Part shown: in pieces, positions 1 through 7,654 of the stretch
Numbering within the stretch: position 1 is the stretch's first letter
Layout: each line of letters opens with the position of its first letter
Notes under the pieces: model-generated
Told to the model about the DNA's origin: nothing
Databases searched by the model: none
The model's input: only the letters and a program-made list of their open reading frames with translations
Program-made: the position numbers and the translations under genes
NCBI GenBank assembly: GCA_027069385.1
Contig: JALXER010000354.1
Span: 1 to 11,059, forward strand
Direction of reading: 5' to 3'
DNA length: 11,059 nucleotides
Source of the DNA: Paracoccaceae bacterium
GTDB lineage: Bacteria; Pseudomonadota; Alphaproteobacteria; Rhodobacterales; Rhodobacteraceae

Positions 1-35
1 AGCCCCGCCCGCGTGCAAAAGCGCGATCCCGCCGA

Positions 36-644
36 TCAGCCGTGCCGCTCTTTCAGGGCTTCAAGGGTATAGCCGCTGCGATTGACCGGCGCGCGATAAT
101 CGGGGTGAAAGTTCGGATCGTAATAGACACAAGCCAGCCCGCATTGCAGCGTTGCGGTGCCTTCGCGCGCGTTGTCATACCAGATTCGCCCGCCGGGCGT
201 AGAGATATACCCGTCGAGGTGATCCCGGATATCACCGGCCAGATCCTGCACCGAGGGCACTTCGTTATCGTATATCGGATCAAACGCCGCATGCGTGTGA
301 TACGAGGCGATCAGGCGCAGATTGGCCGGCGGCCGAACAAAATCGCAGCGCGCCGGTTCGCCACGCACCGGATTGGTCGCCGTGATTTCGCCGTCCGGAT
401 TCAGGCCGATAAAGCCGCAATATTCACGATTTTCAGCAATGGAGCGCCGTTGCAGGTTGTCGAGCAACCCGCGCACAAAGGCCATCTCGGCACTGTTGCG
501 TTGTTGCGGGCGGACAACCTGCGCGCGCTCCCCTCCGCCTGTTTTGGCGTTATCCGTGGCGTAAAGTGTATATATCCGCCCCTGCGGGGCCGGTTCGGTA
601 CAAGATGCAATAAACAGCAAGAGTAAAAGGGCGGGTCTAAACAT
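36..644 (-). CDS. Small secreted lipoprotein with DUF4329/JAMM-like domain
   Basis: Encodes 202 residues. The N-terminus has one Arg, a leucine-rich hydrophobic core and the lipobox-like end I-A-S-C with Cys15, so export and lipid anchoring in the envelope are likely. Residues about 50-180 resemble DUF4329, a JAB/JAMM-like fold: E71/E74, then H116-T-H118 and S131-x-x-D134, which fit the E...HxH...SxxD zinc-binding pattern of JAMM metalloproteases. The spacing between HxH and SxxD is slightly longer than usual. Cys76, Cys100, Cys168 and Cys172 could form disulfides in the periplasm. The ATG at 644 is preceded by GAAAGG at a suitable distance. The gene stands alone, with a 670-base hairpin-rich gap upstream. 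Domain assignment is from memory of the family; the substrate is unknown. It could be a peptidase or a non-catalytic relative. Confidence 0.75.
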   Translation of the reverse strand: MFRPALLLLLFIASCTEPAPQGRIYTLYATDNAKTGGGERAQVVRPQQRNSAEMAFVRGLLDNLQRRSIAENREYCGFIGLNPDGEITATNPVRGEPARCDFVRPPANLRLIASYHTHAAFDPIYDNEVPSVQDLAGDIRDHLDGYISTPGGRIWYDNAREGTATLQCGLACVYYDPNFHPDYRAPVNRSGYTLEALKERHG

Positions 645-1310
645 GGTAACCTTTCAGCGTAAAACGGTTTGGCCAGCGTTTCAGAAACGCAACCTCGAGT
701 CTAGGGCCAGCCCCCATTAATCCCGCGAAACTGGCACTTTTCTGCCACAATTTTGGTGGTTTTACGCGCTTTCACAAAGCGGATTCGTCTTCAAATGCAC
801 AAATGGGTCAAGAAGAAGGTCAGCAGTATCGGCTTACTCCGAAACAAAAAAACGTCGCCGCCATCAACCCAAACCCCGATCCCGCTGATCGTAGCGCTCC
901 CGCACTGCAGCCGCGTTTGCTTACGCAAACACGACTTCCGTTTGAGCCGGGCCGACCTGCGGTCGGTAGGGGGCATTCTGCCCCCTCGCGACATTCGTCG
1001 CTCCCCCCTGAGAATATTTATGAAAATTGGAAGTCTCATATTCTTCTTTTCACAAATCCCCCGGGGGTGAATGGCGCTTGCGCCAGAGGGGGCTGGCCCC
1101 CTGCTTGTGCATGCACAAGCTCTGCCGATAAGGGGGGCCGCTTGCGGCTCCCCGCAGAGGCAGACGGCCCGGCCCAACTACTGGAGGTTCATTGCGCAAG
1201 CAATGATGCCGACAGCAGGCGGGAGCGCTTCGAGAGGGAAAGGTTTGCATGAAGGGGCGGCCCATCCACCCATGAGGGCAGAGTGCGTAGCAGAAACCGG
1301 AGGCGGCGGT
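645..1310. other. Intergenic region, no gene supported
   Basis: About 670 bases lie between the end of uvrB and the start of the lipoprotein gene, both on the minus strand. Open frames here are short, overlap in several frames and have no recognisable product. The middle (915-1159) is a dense series of hairpins, listed separately. The stretch 645-800 next to the lipoprotein start is the likely place for its promoter, but I see no convincing -35/-10 pair. Confidence 0.6.
915..1159. repeat. Cluster of intergenic palindromes (REP-like)
   Basis: At least seven short inverted repeats lie within 245 bases: GTTTGC-ttac-GCAAAC (915-930); CCGACC-tgc-GGTCGG (952-966); AGGGGGCA-ttc-TGCCCCCT (968-986); GCGAC-attc-GTCGC (988-1001); TGGCGC/GCGCCA (1072-1085); AGGGGG-ctgg-CCCCCT (1087-1102); GCTTGTGC/GCACAAGC (1103-1120); and a long one from CTCTGC (1120) to GCAGAG (1159) enclosing a 10-bp stem with one G-U pair. 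Between the groups sits CCTGAGAATATTTATGAAAA (1007-1026), which resembles a GAGGATATTT-containing repeat I recall as frequent in Rhodobacterales intergenic DNA. The cluster lies downstream of uvrB and may end or protect its transcript; no long T-run follows any stem. Confidence 0.6.
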
Positions 1311-3466
<2,156 letters not shown>

Positions 3467-3470
<4 letters not shown>

Positions 3471-4366
3471 GGTGCCCTCCGCAAGGTCCGGAGCAGGACA
3501 TATAGGTATAGGGCCAGCGCAATGCCAGAGGTGAGCAGCGCGATCGGCCAGTTGCTTTCGATAGGGTCAAGGTGCCGCCAGCCCTGCGTGGCGACCAGTG
3601 CAGACAGGGCCGGCACGATCATGAACAGCGCGTGGCGCCATGGGGGCGCGGGTCGGCGGGTCAGGCGCAAGGCATCACCGCGCCGCGCGCGCAGCAAGGC
3701 AAGGGTGGGCAGAATGGCCAGCGGCAGCACCAGATAGAACGGGTTGAGCGTCGTACCCATCTGCACCCCCCACCACAGCGCAAACAGCACCCAGATTGCC
3801 ACGGTTTCAAGCCGCGCAAACGGATAGACCGGCGGCAGGCGATCCAGCACCATATTGCCCAGCGGCACAATCAGCCCCAGCCCGCACAGATAGGCATAGG
3901 TCAGCGTATCAGGCGGGATTGCCTGACGTTCGATCTGCCAGAATTGCCCCCAGACCCCGAAAAACGCCCCCAGCGCCAGCAGAAACAGCAGGTGCCTGCC
4001 CAGCGGCCACGTTGTGGCGCGCCGCACCCCGGCAAATACCAGCAAGACCGAGATCAGCCCGTGCCAGCTCATGGCGGTAAAGGGAATGGTATAGGGCAGC
4101 GCGTCATAGACCGTGGCCACCACCACCCCTTCGACCAGCCAGCCCAGAATGCAGCCCAGCAGAAAAACCGACAGCCAGTCGCGCAGCCCCAGCCACGCCG
4201 CAACCCCGAGGCAGGCATAGGCCGCCAGCGCATAAAAAGCCCATGTCCACGCCAGATCAAGCGGCCCGAGCGCAGTTTCGGGCGTGCTATAGAACAGCAT
4301 TTCCGAGCCGAACCCGACAATCCCGCCAACGCACAGCGCTGCGATCACTCGATGCAGCGCGTTCAT
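3467..4366 (-). CDS. Uncharacterised polytopic inner-membrane protein
   Basis: About 299 residues, almost entirely hydrophobic, with roughly ten predicted membrane helices. Examples are the stretch beginning VIAALCVGGIVGFGSEML, the two helices after LAWTWAF and WLSVFLL, and a last helix around IALALYLYVLLRTL. I know of similar unnamed proteins in Rhodobacteraceae with a GFGSE motif in the first helix; no enzyme or transporter signature is visible. The C-terminus is Arg-rich (positive-inside). The start is uncertain: the ATG at 4366 places the first helix near residue 10, but in-frame ATGs also occur at 4384 and 4396 and none has a strong ribosome binding site. The stop overlaps uvrB by 4 bases, so the two are probably co-transcribed. 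Confidence 0.85.
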
Positions 4367-4483
4367 GGCGGTCGATTTCGGCATTTTTCCGGTCATTTTC
4401 ACATAATGGTCTCTTTTTGTTCCGTTGAAAAGAGCCGATTGGGCAAATCTTAACAAACCCCTAACGCTTTAAGTCGCATTTTA

Positions 4484-4495
4484 GTGTTATAACAC
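4484..4495. promoter_or_regulatory. Perfect 12-bp palindrome, possible operator
   Basis: GTGTTATAACAC is a perfect dyad in the AT-richer gap between the divergent membrane-protein and complex I subunit genes. Its position fits an operator or the -10 zone of a promoter reading left, but no partner protein is identifiable. Confidence 0.3.
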
Positions 4496-4656
4496 CACTT
4501 TTAGGCGATTTTGTTCTTGTATTGTCCCAAAGAGTTTGGTTAATTGATCCTGCAAGTGGCAAAGGTTATCGGCTTGATGCGATAGAACCCACCCCACCCC
4601 TCGCTCCCTCGTATCGGGCCGGTAACCTAGCTTGCACCCCTCCACGGCATCTCCCC

Positions 4657-4685
4657 TTGCAAAACCAGTGCTGATTGGCGATAAA
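4657..4685 (+). promoter_or_regulatory. Candidate sigma-70 promoter for the complex I subunit gene
   Basis: TTGCAA (4657-4662) and GATAAA (4680-4685) are separated by exactly 17 bases, about 28 bases before the ATG at 4713. Both hexamers match four of six consensus positions, so this is a reasonable but unproven promoter for the gene and the adjacent tRNA. Confidence 0.4.
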
Positions 4686-4712
4686 CAGCCAAACAATATC
4701 AGAGGTTCCATC

Positions 4713-5024
4713 ATGACTGCCCGAATCTATCAGCCCAGCCGAAACGCCATGCAATCGGGGCAGGCCAAGACCAAATACTGGGTACTGGAATTCGCACCCG
4801 AAAGCCCGCGCAAGACCGACCCGCTGATGGGCTGGACCGAATCCAGCGATATGCACGCGCAGATCAAAATGCGGTTTGACAGCAAGGATGCAGCCATCGC
4901 CCACGCGCGCGCCAACGGCATTGCTTATCAACTGTTCGAACCGCATAAACGCACTCCCAAGGTCCGGCAGGGCGGCTATGGCGAGAACTTCGCCGCCAAC
5001 CGCAAAACCGTCTGGACCCACTAA
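4713..5024 (+). CDS. NDUFS4-like accessory subunit of respiratory complex I
   Basis: A 103-residue protein of the ETC complex I conserved-region family, the bacterial homologue of mitochondrial NDUFS4 (18 kDa, AQDQ). In alphaproteobacteria this subunit sits on the peripheral arm of NADH:ubiquinone oxidoreductase. Recognisable segments are RIYQPSRNAMQSGQAKTKYW near the start, WVLEFAPESPRKTDPLMGW (about residues 24-42), the SSD after it, and the C-terminal GGYGENFAANRKTVWTH. The ATG at 4713 is preceded by AGAGG at 8 bases and matches the family start; longer frames upstream lack support. The gene is separate from any nuo cluster, which is usual for this accessory subunit. Its stop is four bases before the tRNA, so both may share a transcript. 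Confidence 0.93.
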   Translation: MTARIYQPSRNAMQSGQAKTKYWVLEFAPESPRKTDPLMGWTESSDMHAQIKMRFDSKDAAIAHARANGIAYQLFEPHKRTPKVRQGGYGENFAANRKTVWTH

Positions 5025-5028
5025 CCCC

Positions 5029-5105
5029 GGCCCCGTAGCTCAGCTGGATAGAGCAGCTGACTTCTAATCAGCAGGTCGCAGGTTCGAATCCTGCCGGGGT
5101 CACCA
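5029..5105 (+). tRNA. tRNA-Arg (anticodon UCU)
   Basis: A complete 77-base cloverleaf with encoded CCA. The acceptor strands GGCCCCG and CGGGGTC pair with one G-U at position 2:71. The D-arm is GCTC...GAGC. The anticodon stem GCTGA/TCAGC holds loop CTTCTAA (anticodon TCT), and the T-arm is GCAGG-TTCGAAT-CCTGC. It reads AGA (and possibly AGG). It begins four bases after the complex I subunit stop codon. Minor-codon arginine tRNAs are classic integration targets, and the character of the DNA changes right after this gene. Confidence 0.97.
5061..5105 (+). other. Probable attachment site (attL) at the tRNA 3' end
   Basis: The anticodon-to-CCA part of the tRNA is the usual crossover site for tyrosine integrases. 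The tRNA is intact, and directly after it the sequence becomes AT-rich and then carries element-type genes (AlpA, primase, DUF927). The crossover boundaries are not visible, because the second copy (attR) does not occur in this window. Inference from context. Confidence 0.45.
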
Positions 5106-5176
5106 ATAAAATCAACACCTTACGAAGCATTTGCCAAAAGCCTATTCTTGCTTGGCGAGCACCGCGCGTGATTTCA

Positions 5177-5200
5177 CGGGCTTTTAGCCTGTTTTGTTTT
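5177..5200 (+). terminator. Weak intrinsic terminator after the tRNA
   Basis: CGGGC (5177-5181) and GCCTG (5187-5191) pair with one G-U across a 5-base loop, followed directly by TTTTGTTTT. The stem is short, but the T-rich tail and the position 70 bases after the tRNA fit a terminator. Confidence 0.4.
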
Positions 5201-5393
5201 CAAAATCATACTCTCAGATTTTGCTTCCCGCGCGGGGGGTAGGCCCTATCGCATTTTTTTACCTATCACAAGTGATTCCCATGAATGACCGGGGCCGTTT
5301 TGAGATTAAGATCGTCGACAATCGGCTTGCATTAATCTGGCGCAGCTCATTGAACTCTCAGAGAGTTAGAAAAGGAAAGTGGCAAGAAAGCTG

Positions 5394-5501
5394 TGTAACA
5401 GGTGTAACAGCGTAACTACATACGTAACCCATTGTTATATATACATTATGTTTCTGCGCTCTGTTACAAATTGCGTTACAAGAATTTTAAGCGCGTAACA
5501 C
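5394..5501. repeat. Iteron-like array of TGTAACAG/CGTAAC octamers
   Basis: Seven copies of a GTAAC core lie in 108 bases. TGTAACAG occurs exactly at 5394-5401 and 5403-5410 and inverted at 5461-5468. Variants are CGTAACTA (5411), CGTAACCC (5423), inverted TGTAACGC (5473-5480) and CGTAACAC (5494). Two direct copies and two inverted copies, each pair spaced 12 bases, face each other across an AT-rich core (5430-5460). Short oriented octamers beside an AT-rich core resemble origins bound by satellite primase-helicases (as in phage P4) or repressor operator arrays. The function is inferred only. Confidence 0.55.
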
Positions 5502-5674
5502 GGCTATCTCTTTGTTATTGCGGTGATAAAGTCAATTTAGTATTTTTTTTGACTCCGAAATTCTCGGCTGTTCTTGGGTTTTGTGGCTCAAAAAGTGCTG
5601 GAAAACTAATACCAGATATCACGGCTACTATTTGACAAAATCAGGGCGTGTCCGAGCCAAACGAAATTGAATGG

Positions 5675-5691
5675 CGTAACTCACTGTTATA
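5675..5691 (+). repeat. Second copy of the CGTAAC...TGTTATA motif
   Basis: CGTAACTCACTGTTATA (5675-5691) matches CGTAACCCATTGTTATA (5423-5439) at 15 of 17 positions, and both are followed a few bases later by TACATT. A single distant copy beside the main array may be an accessory binding site. Confidence 0.45.
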
Positions 5692-5800
5692 ACTGTACAT
5701 TTACGCTCTTGGCGTGAATGCTTTACGCCCTAAGTGATCTGCCCAGTTTGCCACTCAACAAATTTTCGCGACACGAAAAAAAATCTACGCATGAGGGGGC

Positions 5801-6160
5801 GTGTGGTCTGGGGCGGGCGAATATTTCACACTTTTGATCCCCCCCCATCCTCAGAAACAACAACCTCAACATCATCACCACCCCCCTGAAAACAACGAAA
5901 TATTCGCAGAGCACTGGGTGCGGATTACCCGCATGTTAGAGGGGTGCAGGAAGGACCCAAAGCGCACCAATCCGGCTGGTTTGTACGGCAAGTGTGGCCA
6001 AAACTGGCTCGGCAAGATTGTGGGGCATCACAAACCTTCATGGCTCATTTGGTGCATTCCGCCAAATTATATGAATACGGAAAATAACGCGACAGGTACA
6101 GCCACCCAAGCGGGGCGCGGGGTTCGTACGCGGGTAAGGGGTTACCAGTTGATCCCTTGA
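5801..6160 (+). CDS. Doubtful hypothetical protein
   Basis: An open frame of up to 119 codons starting at a GTG preceded by GAGGGGGC. The first 35 residues are low complexity (His/Pro/Gln-rich) and include an 8-C tract, so the true start, if any, may be an internal codon such as the ATG at 5932. The later part (after EIFAEHW, with two Trp and several Cys) has a protein-like composition. I recognise no family. It is isolated, with no coupled neighbour, and could be a real small island gene, a decayed one or a chance frame. Confidence 0.25.
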   Translation: MWSGAGEYFTLLIPPHPQKQQPQHHHHPPENNEIFAEHWVRITRMLEGCRKDPKRTNPAGLYGKCGQNWLGKIVGHHKPSWLIWCIPPNYMNTENNATGTATQAGRGVRTRVRGYQLIP

Positions 6161-6244
6161 AATGGCAATCAAAGGTTTCAACAACAAACCCCCGCGCTTA
6201 TTCAACAGGGCGAGGCTTGGGGAGTGGGAGCGGTGGACGTTGGG

Positions 6245-6478
6245 CTATACGGTTTTAGTCAGCGCTGCCCGATTTTGAACGTCCATATGCCTAAGGCGCT
6301 TTAGAAGGTTATCCATTGCGACTTTGTGGGCCTGAGCATTGGGCGCGGTGACAGCGCATTTCAACAATGCAATAATTTCGGCCAGCTGCTCTTTGGATTT
6401 GCCGCCTGTCAAGATTTCTTCCAGCTCATTTTGGCGAGCCACGAAAGCATCTACATCTTTGGAAAAATCAATCATCAT
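6245..6478 (-). CDS. Small hypothetical island protein
   Basis: 77 residues (76 if the second ATG is used), mostly helical and charged, with no cysteine pairs, signal or membrane segment; the stretch from LEEILTG to LIALLK suggests amphipathic helices. I do not recognise a family. The start overlaps the stop of the upstream gene (ATG at 6478, TGA at 6477-6475), so it is translationally coupled and would be expressed from the strong leftward promoter at 6813-6841. Small paired genes of this kind next to an element regulator are often element-control or host-takeover proteins, but nothing in the sequence proves that here. Confidence 0.65.
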   Translation of the reverse strand: MMIDFSKDVDAFVARQNELEEILTGGKSKEQLAEIIALLKCAVTAPNAQAHKVAMDNLLKRLRHMDVQNRAALTKTV

Positions 6479-6783
6479 GCAGCCAGCTTGGCCGCGATGG
6501 TTTCACGATCCCGAGCGGTGCATTGAAAAGAGCGCAGTTCGCTGAGCTCTTGAAAATCAGAATGGTTGAGGCGATCTTTGCACTCCAAGCTAAGGATCAA
6601 ATAACCGATTTCCTCAGCGGTCATTTTGGCAAACCGTGCGGCCTTTTTAGCCACGGCCCACGCCATGCGCAGAAATTGGGCGAACAGTTCGCATAGCTGG
6701 TGGCGAGCATATCCGGGGCTGGCGATTGCGGCTTTGGCTTGGCTCCAAGCCTGTTTCATTATTTTGCTGCGATTGTAGGTCAT
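6475..6783 (-). CDS. Small hypothetical protein, first gene of leftward operon
   Basis: 102 residues. The N-terminal part (NRSKIMKQAW...LRMAWAVAKKAA) resembles a short module seen in various phage and plasmid proteins, with a basic helix and an L-R-x-A-W motif; no function is known to me. The C-terminal half is a separate, Leu/Glu-rich helical region. The ATG at 6783 has AAGGAA at a proper distance. The start is about 23 bases downstream of the predicted transcription start of the promoter in the divergent control region, so this gene is probably controlled by the regulator transcribed in the opposite direction. Its stop overlaps the next gene by 3 bases. Confidence 0.7.
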   Translation of the reverse strand: MTYNRSKIMKQAWSQAKAAIASPGYARHQLCELFAQFLRMAWAVAKKAARFAKMTAEEIGYLILSLECKDRLNHSDFQELSELRSFQCTARDRETIAAKLAA

Positions 6784-6794
6784 TGCTTTATTCC

Positions 6795-6868
6795 TTGTGT
6801 GCTGATAGCATATTTATAGTGCTATAAATACATGCTGTCAACATATTATTTGTGCTAACAGCACACAA
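6795..6868. promoter_or_regulatory. Divergent operator region with inverted repeats
   Basis: Two 18-base half-sites face each other: TTGTGTGCTGATAGCATA (6795-6812) and, inverted, 6851-6868, matching at 16 of 18 positions. Each contains its own dyad, TGCT-gat-AGCA and TGCT-aac-AGCA. Between them, TATTTATAG-tg-CTATAAATA (6811-6830) is a perfect 9-bp dyad. The region lies between the divergent genes at 6783 and 6879, and the left half-site covers the predicted transcription start of the leftward promoter. This is the arrangement expected for repression by the adjacent HTH protein. Confidence 0.6.
6813..6841 (-). promoter_or_regulatory. Strong sigma-70 promoter, leftward
   Basis: On the minus strand TTGACA (6841-6836), a 17-base spacer and TATAAA (6818-6813) give a consensus -35 and a five-of-six -10. 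Transcription should start near 6806 and read into the gene starting at 6783. Confidence 0.75.
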
Positions 6869-6878
6869 AGGAAATCAA

Positions 6879-7118
6879 ATGACACCGGAACAATTCAAAA
6901 TGGCCAAGGCCGCACTAGGATTAAGCAACCCAGATATTGCCGAAATTACTGGGCTACACCGAAATACCCTGAACAAGCTGGACAAAGGCGCAGGCAAACA
7001 ATCGACCGTGCAGCATGTGCAGCTAGCCCTTGAAGCCCAAGGCATCCAGTTTCTTGACACTGGCGAAACCGCGCTGGGCGCTGGGGTGGCCTTGAAAAAA
7101 CGAGGGGCCGAATCGTGA
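6879..7118 (+). CDS. Xre-type helix-turn-helix regulator
   Basis: 79 residues. The HTH lies at about 11-37 (LGLSNPDIAEITGLHRNTLN), followed by a short helical segment, LALEAQGIQFLD, and a C-terminal GVALKK typical of single-domain Xre-like regulators of islands and phages. It probably binds the inverted repeats just upstream and controls the divergent leftward genes and itself. The chosen ATG at 6879 has AAAGGAA six bases upstream; a longer frame from 6852 would start inside the operator and is less likely. No strong promoter is visible for it: a weak TATTAT (6844-6849) is the best candidate -10. Its stop overlaps the next gene's GTG start as GTGA. Confidence 0.85.
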   Translation: MTPEQFKMAKAALGLSNPDIAEITGLHRNTLNKLDKGAGKQSTVQHVQLALEAQGIQFLDTGETALGAGVALKKRGAES

Positions 7119-7318
7119 GCATCAAGAGCCAATGTGAGACTTGCGGCTGGACCACAAGGCGAAACATAGAAAACGTGTCGCGCCCATGCCCTAAATGCGG
7201 TGGGCGGGTGAGCGTTCACGAAGACGACAGGGATACAGCAGTTATCATGGTTGTCGTTATCGTTGCCGGCATGATTGGGATTGCGGTTCTTTTTTCGGCT
7301 CTTGGAATTGGTAAGTGA
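7115..7318 (+). CDS. Zinc-ribbon membrane protein
   Basis: 67 residues. The N-terminal half carries two Cys pairs, CETC (7-10) and CPKC (25-28), which form a rubredoxin-type zinc ribbon. After an acidic linker, one hydrophobic helix from about residue 42 to 63 (VIMVVVIVAGMIGIAVLF) should anchor it, with the ribbon probably cytoplasmic. The GTG start overlaps the stop of the Xre-type gene by 4 bases (GTGA), so the two are co-translated. The pairing suggests a membrane protein under the element's own regulator; its role is unknown. Confidence 0.7.
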   Translation: MSIKSQCETCGWTTRRNIENVSRPCPKCGGRVSVHEDDRDTAVIMVVVIVAGMIGIAVLFSALGIGK

Positions 7319-7321
7319 CAA

Positions 7322-7358
7322 AAGCCCGATAGCTTGATTGTTCCCGTTTATCGGGTTT
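7322..7358. terminator. Hairpin between convergent operons
   Basis: AAGCCCGATA (7322-7331) and TATCGGGTTT (7349-7358) form a 10-bp stem with one G-U. It begins four bases after the rightward stop codon. On the minus strand it ends in CTTTTG, so it may work in either direction, weakly. Confidence 0.5.
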
Positions 7359-7378
7359 GCAAGACCTCATTGTGAGGC

Positions 7379-7415
7379 AGGCCCCGCACCGGCTCTAAAT
7401 GGCCGCGCGGGGCCT
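7379..7415. terminator. Strong GC-rich hairpin at the end of the leftward operon
   Basis: AGGCCCCGC (7379-7387) pairs perfectly with GCGGGGCCT (7407-7415), and an inner stem CGGC/GCCG (7390-7393, 7402-7405) extends it. It touches the stop codon of the leftward gene ending at 7415. No T-run follows, so it may stabilise or stop transcripts rather than act as a classic intrinsic terminator. A small CCTCA/TGAGG hairpin (7365-7377) lies between it and the other stem. Confidence 0.5.
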
Positions 7416-7654
7416 TATACTATCCCACGCCACCAACACACGCCTTTCACCCCAGCCAAGGCCAGCGCCTCGGCCTTGGCGCGGCACAAGCCCCCGTCAT
7501 ATTCCTGAATCGCCGCCCGCTCCTCGGCGGCATCCCATGCATTCAAAGCGGCAAAATGGTGCGCCGCTGCTTCTTTGTAACTAACGCGCTGGGCGTTGAG
7601 CGCAGAATTGGCATACACCCCGCCCAGCGCTTCCCAGTCGATCTTAGAAGCCAT
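7415..7654 (-). CDS. Small hypothetical protein, last gene of primase operon
   Basis: 79 residues, starting MASKIDWEALGG. It is Ala-rich and helical (YKEAAAHHFAALNAWDAAEE), with a second helix AKAEALALAG and a Trp pair near the end; no membrane segment and no known family. The ATG at 7654 overlaps the stop of the DUF927 remnant by 11 bases and follows an AAAGGG motif, so translation was probably coupled to the now-broken ATPase gene. It may be a partner of the replication proteins, inferred only from position. Confidence 0.6.
   Translation of the reverse strand: MASKIDWEALGGVYANSALNAQRVSYKEAAAHHFAALNAWDAAEERAAIQEYDGGLCRAKAEALALAGVKGVCWWRGIV

Larger units (their letters stand above)
5106..6244. 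other. AT-rich non-coding stretch of the island
   Basis: Just over 1.1 kb between the tRNA and the first convincing island gene. It holds a weak terminator-like hairpin (5177-5200), an array of GTAAC-centred repeats (5394-5501 and 5675-5691), homopolymer tracts (A-run near 5776, C-run near 5841) and one doubtful reading frame (5801-6160). Other open frames here are short, lack ribosome binding sites and show no family resemblance. Confidence 0.6.

Noticed and set aside
1..35. Possible start of a further minus-strand gene at the left edge
   Set aside because: An open frame (IGGIALLHAGG) continues out of the window, but 35 bases without an ATG or ribosome binding site are too little to call.
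42..626. 194-codon plus-strand frame opposite the lipoprotein gene
   Set aside because: The minus-strand frame has a signal peptide, lipobox, ribosome binding site and a domain; this one has none.
3572..4453. 293-codon plus-strand frame opposite the membrane protein
   Set aside because: Gln/Arg/Pro-rich product typical of antisense translation of a hydrophobic gene.
4484..4495. LexA/SOS box before the uvrB operon
   Set aside because: GTGTTATAACAC does not match the alphaproteobacterial SOS box GTTC-N7-GTTC or the GAAC form.
5394..5501. CRISPR-like array
   Set aside because: Repeats are only 5-8 bases, in both orientations, with spacings of 8-39 bases; not a CRISPR layout.
5432..5635. 67-codon plus-strand frame
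   Set aside because: Runs through the repeat array, has no ribosome binding site and an unusual composition.
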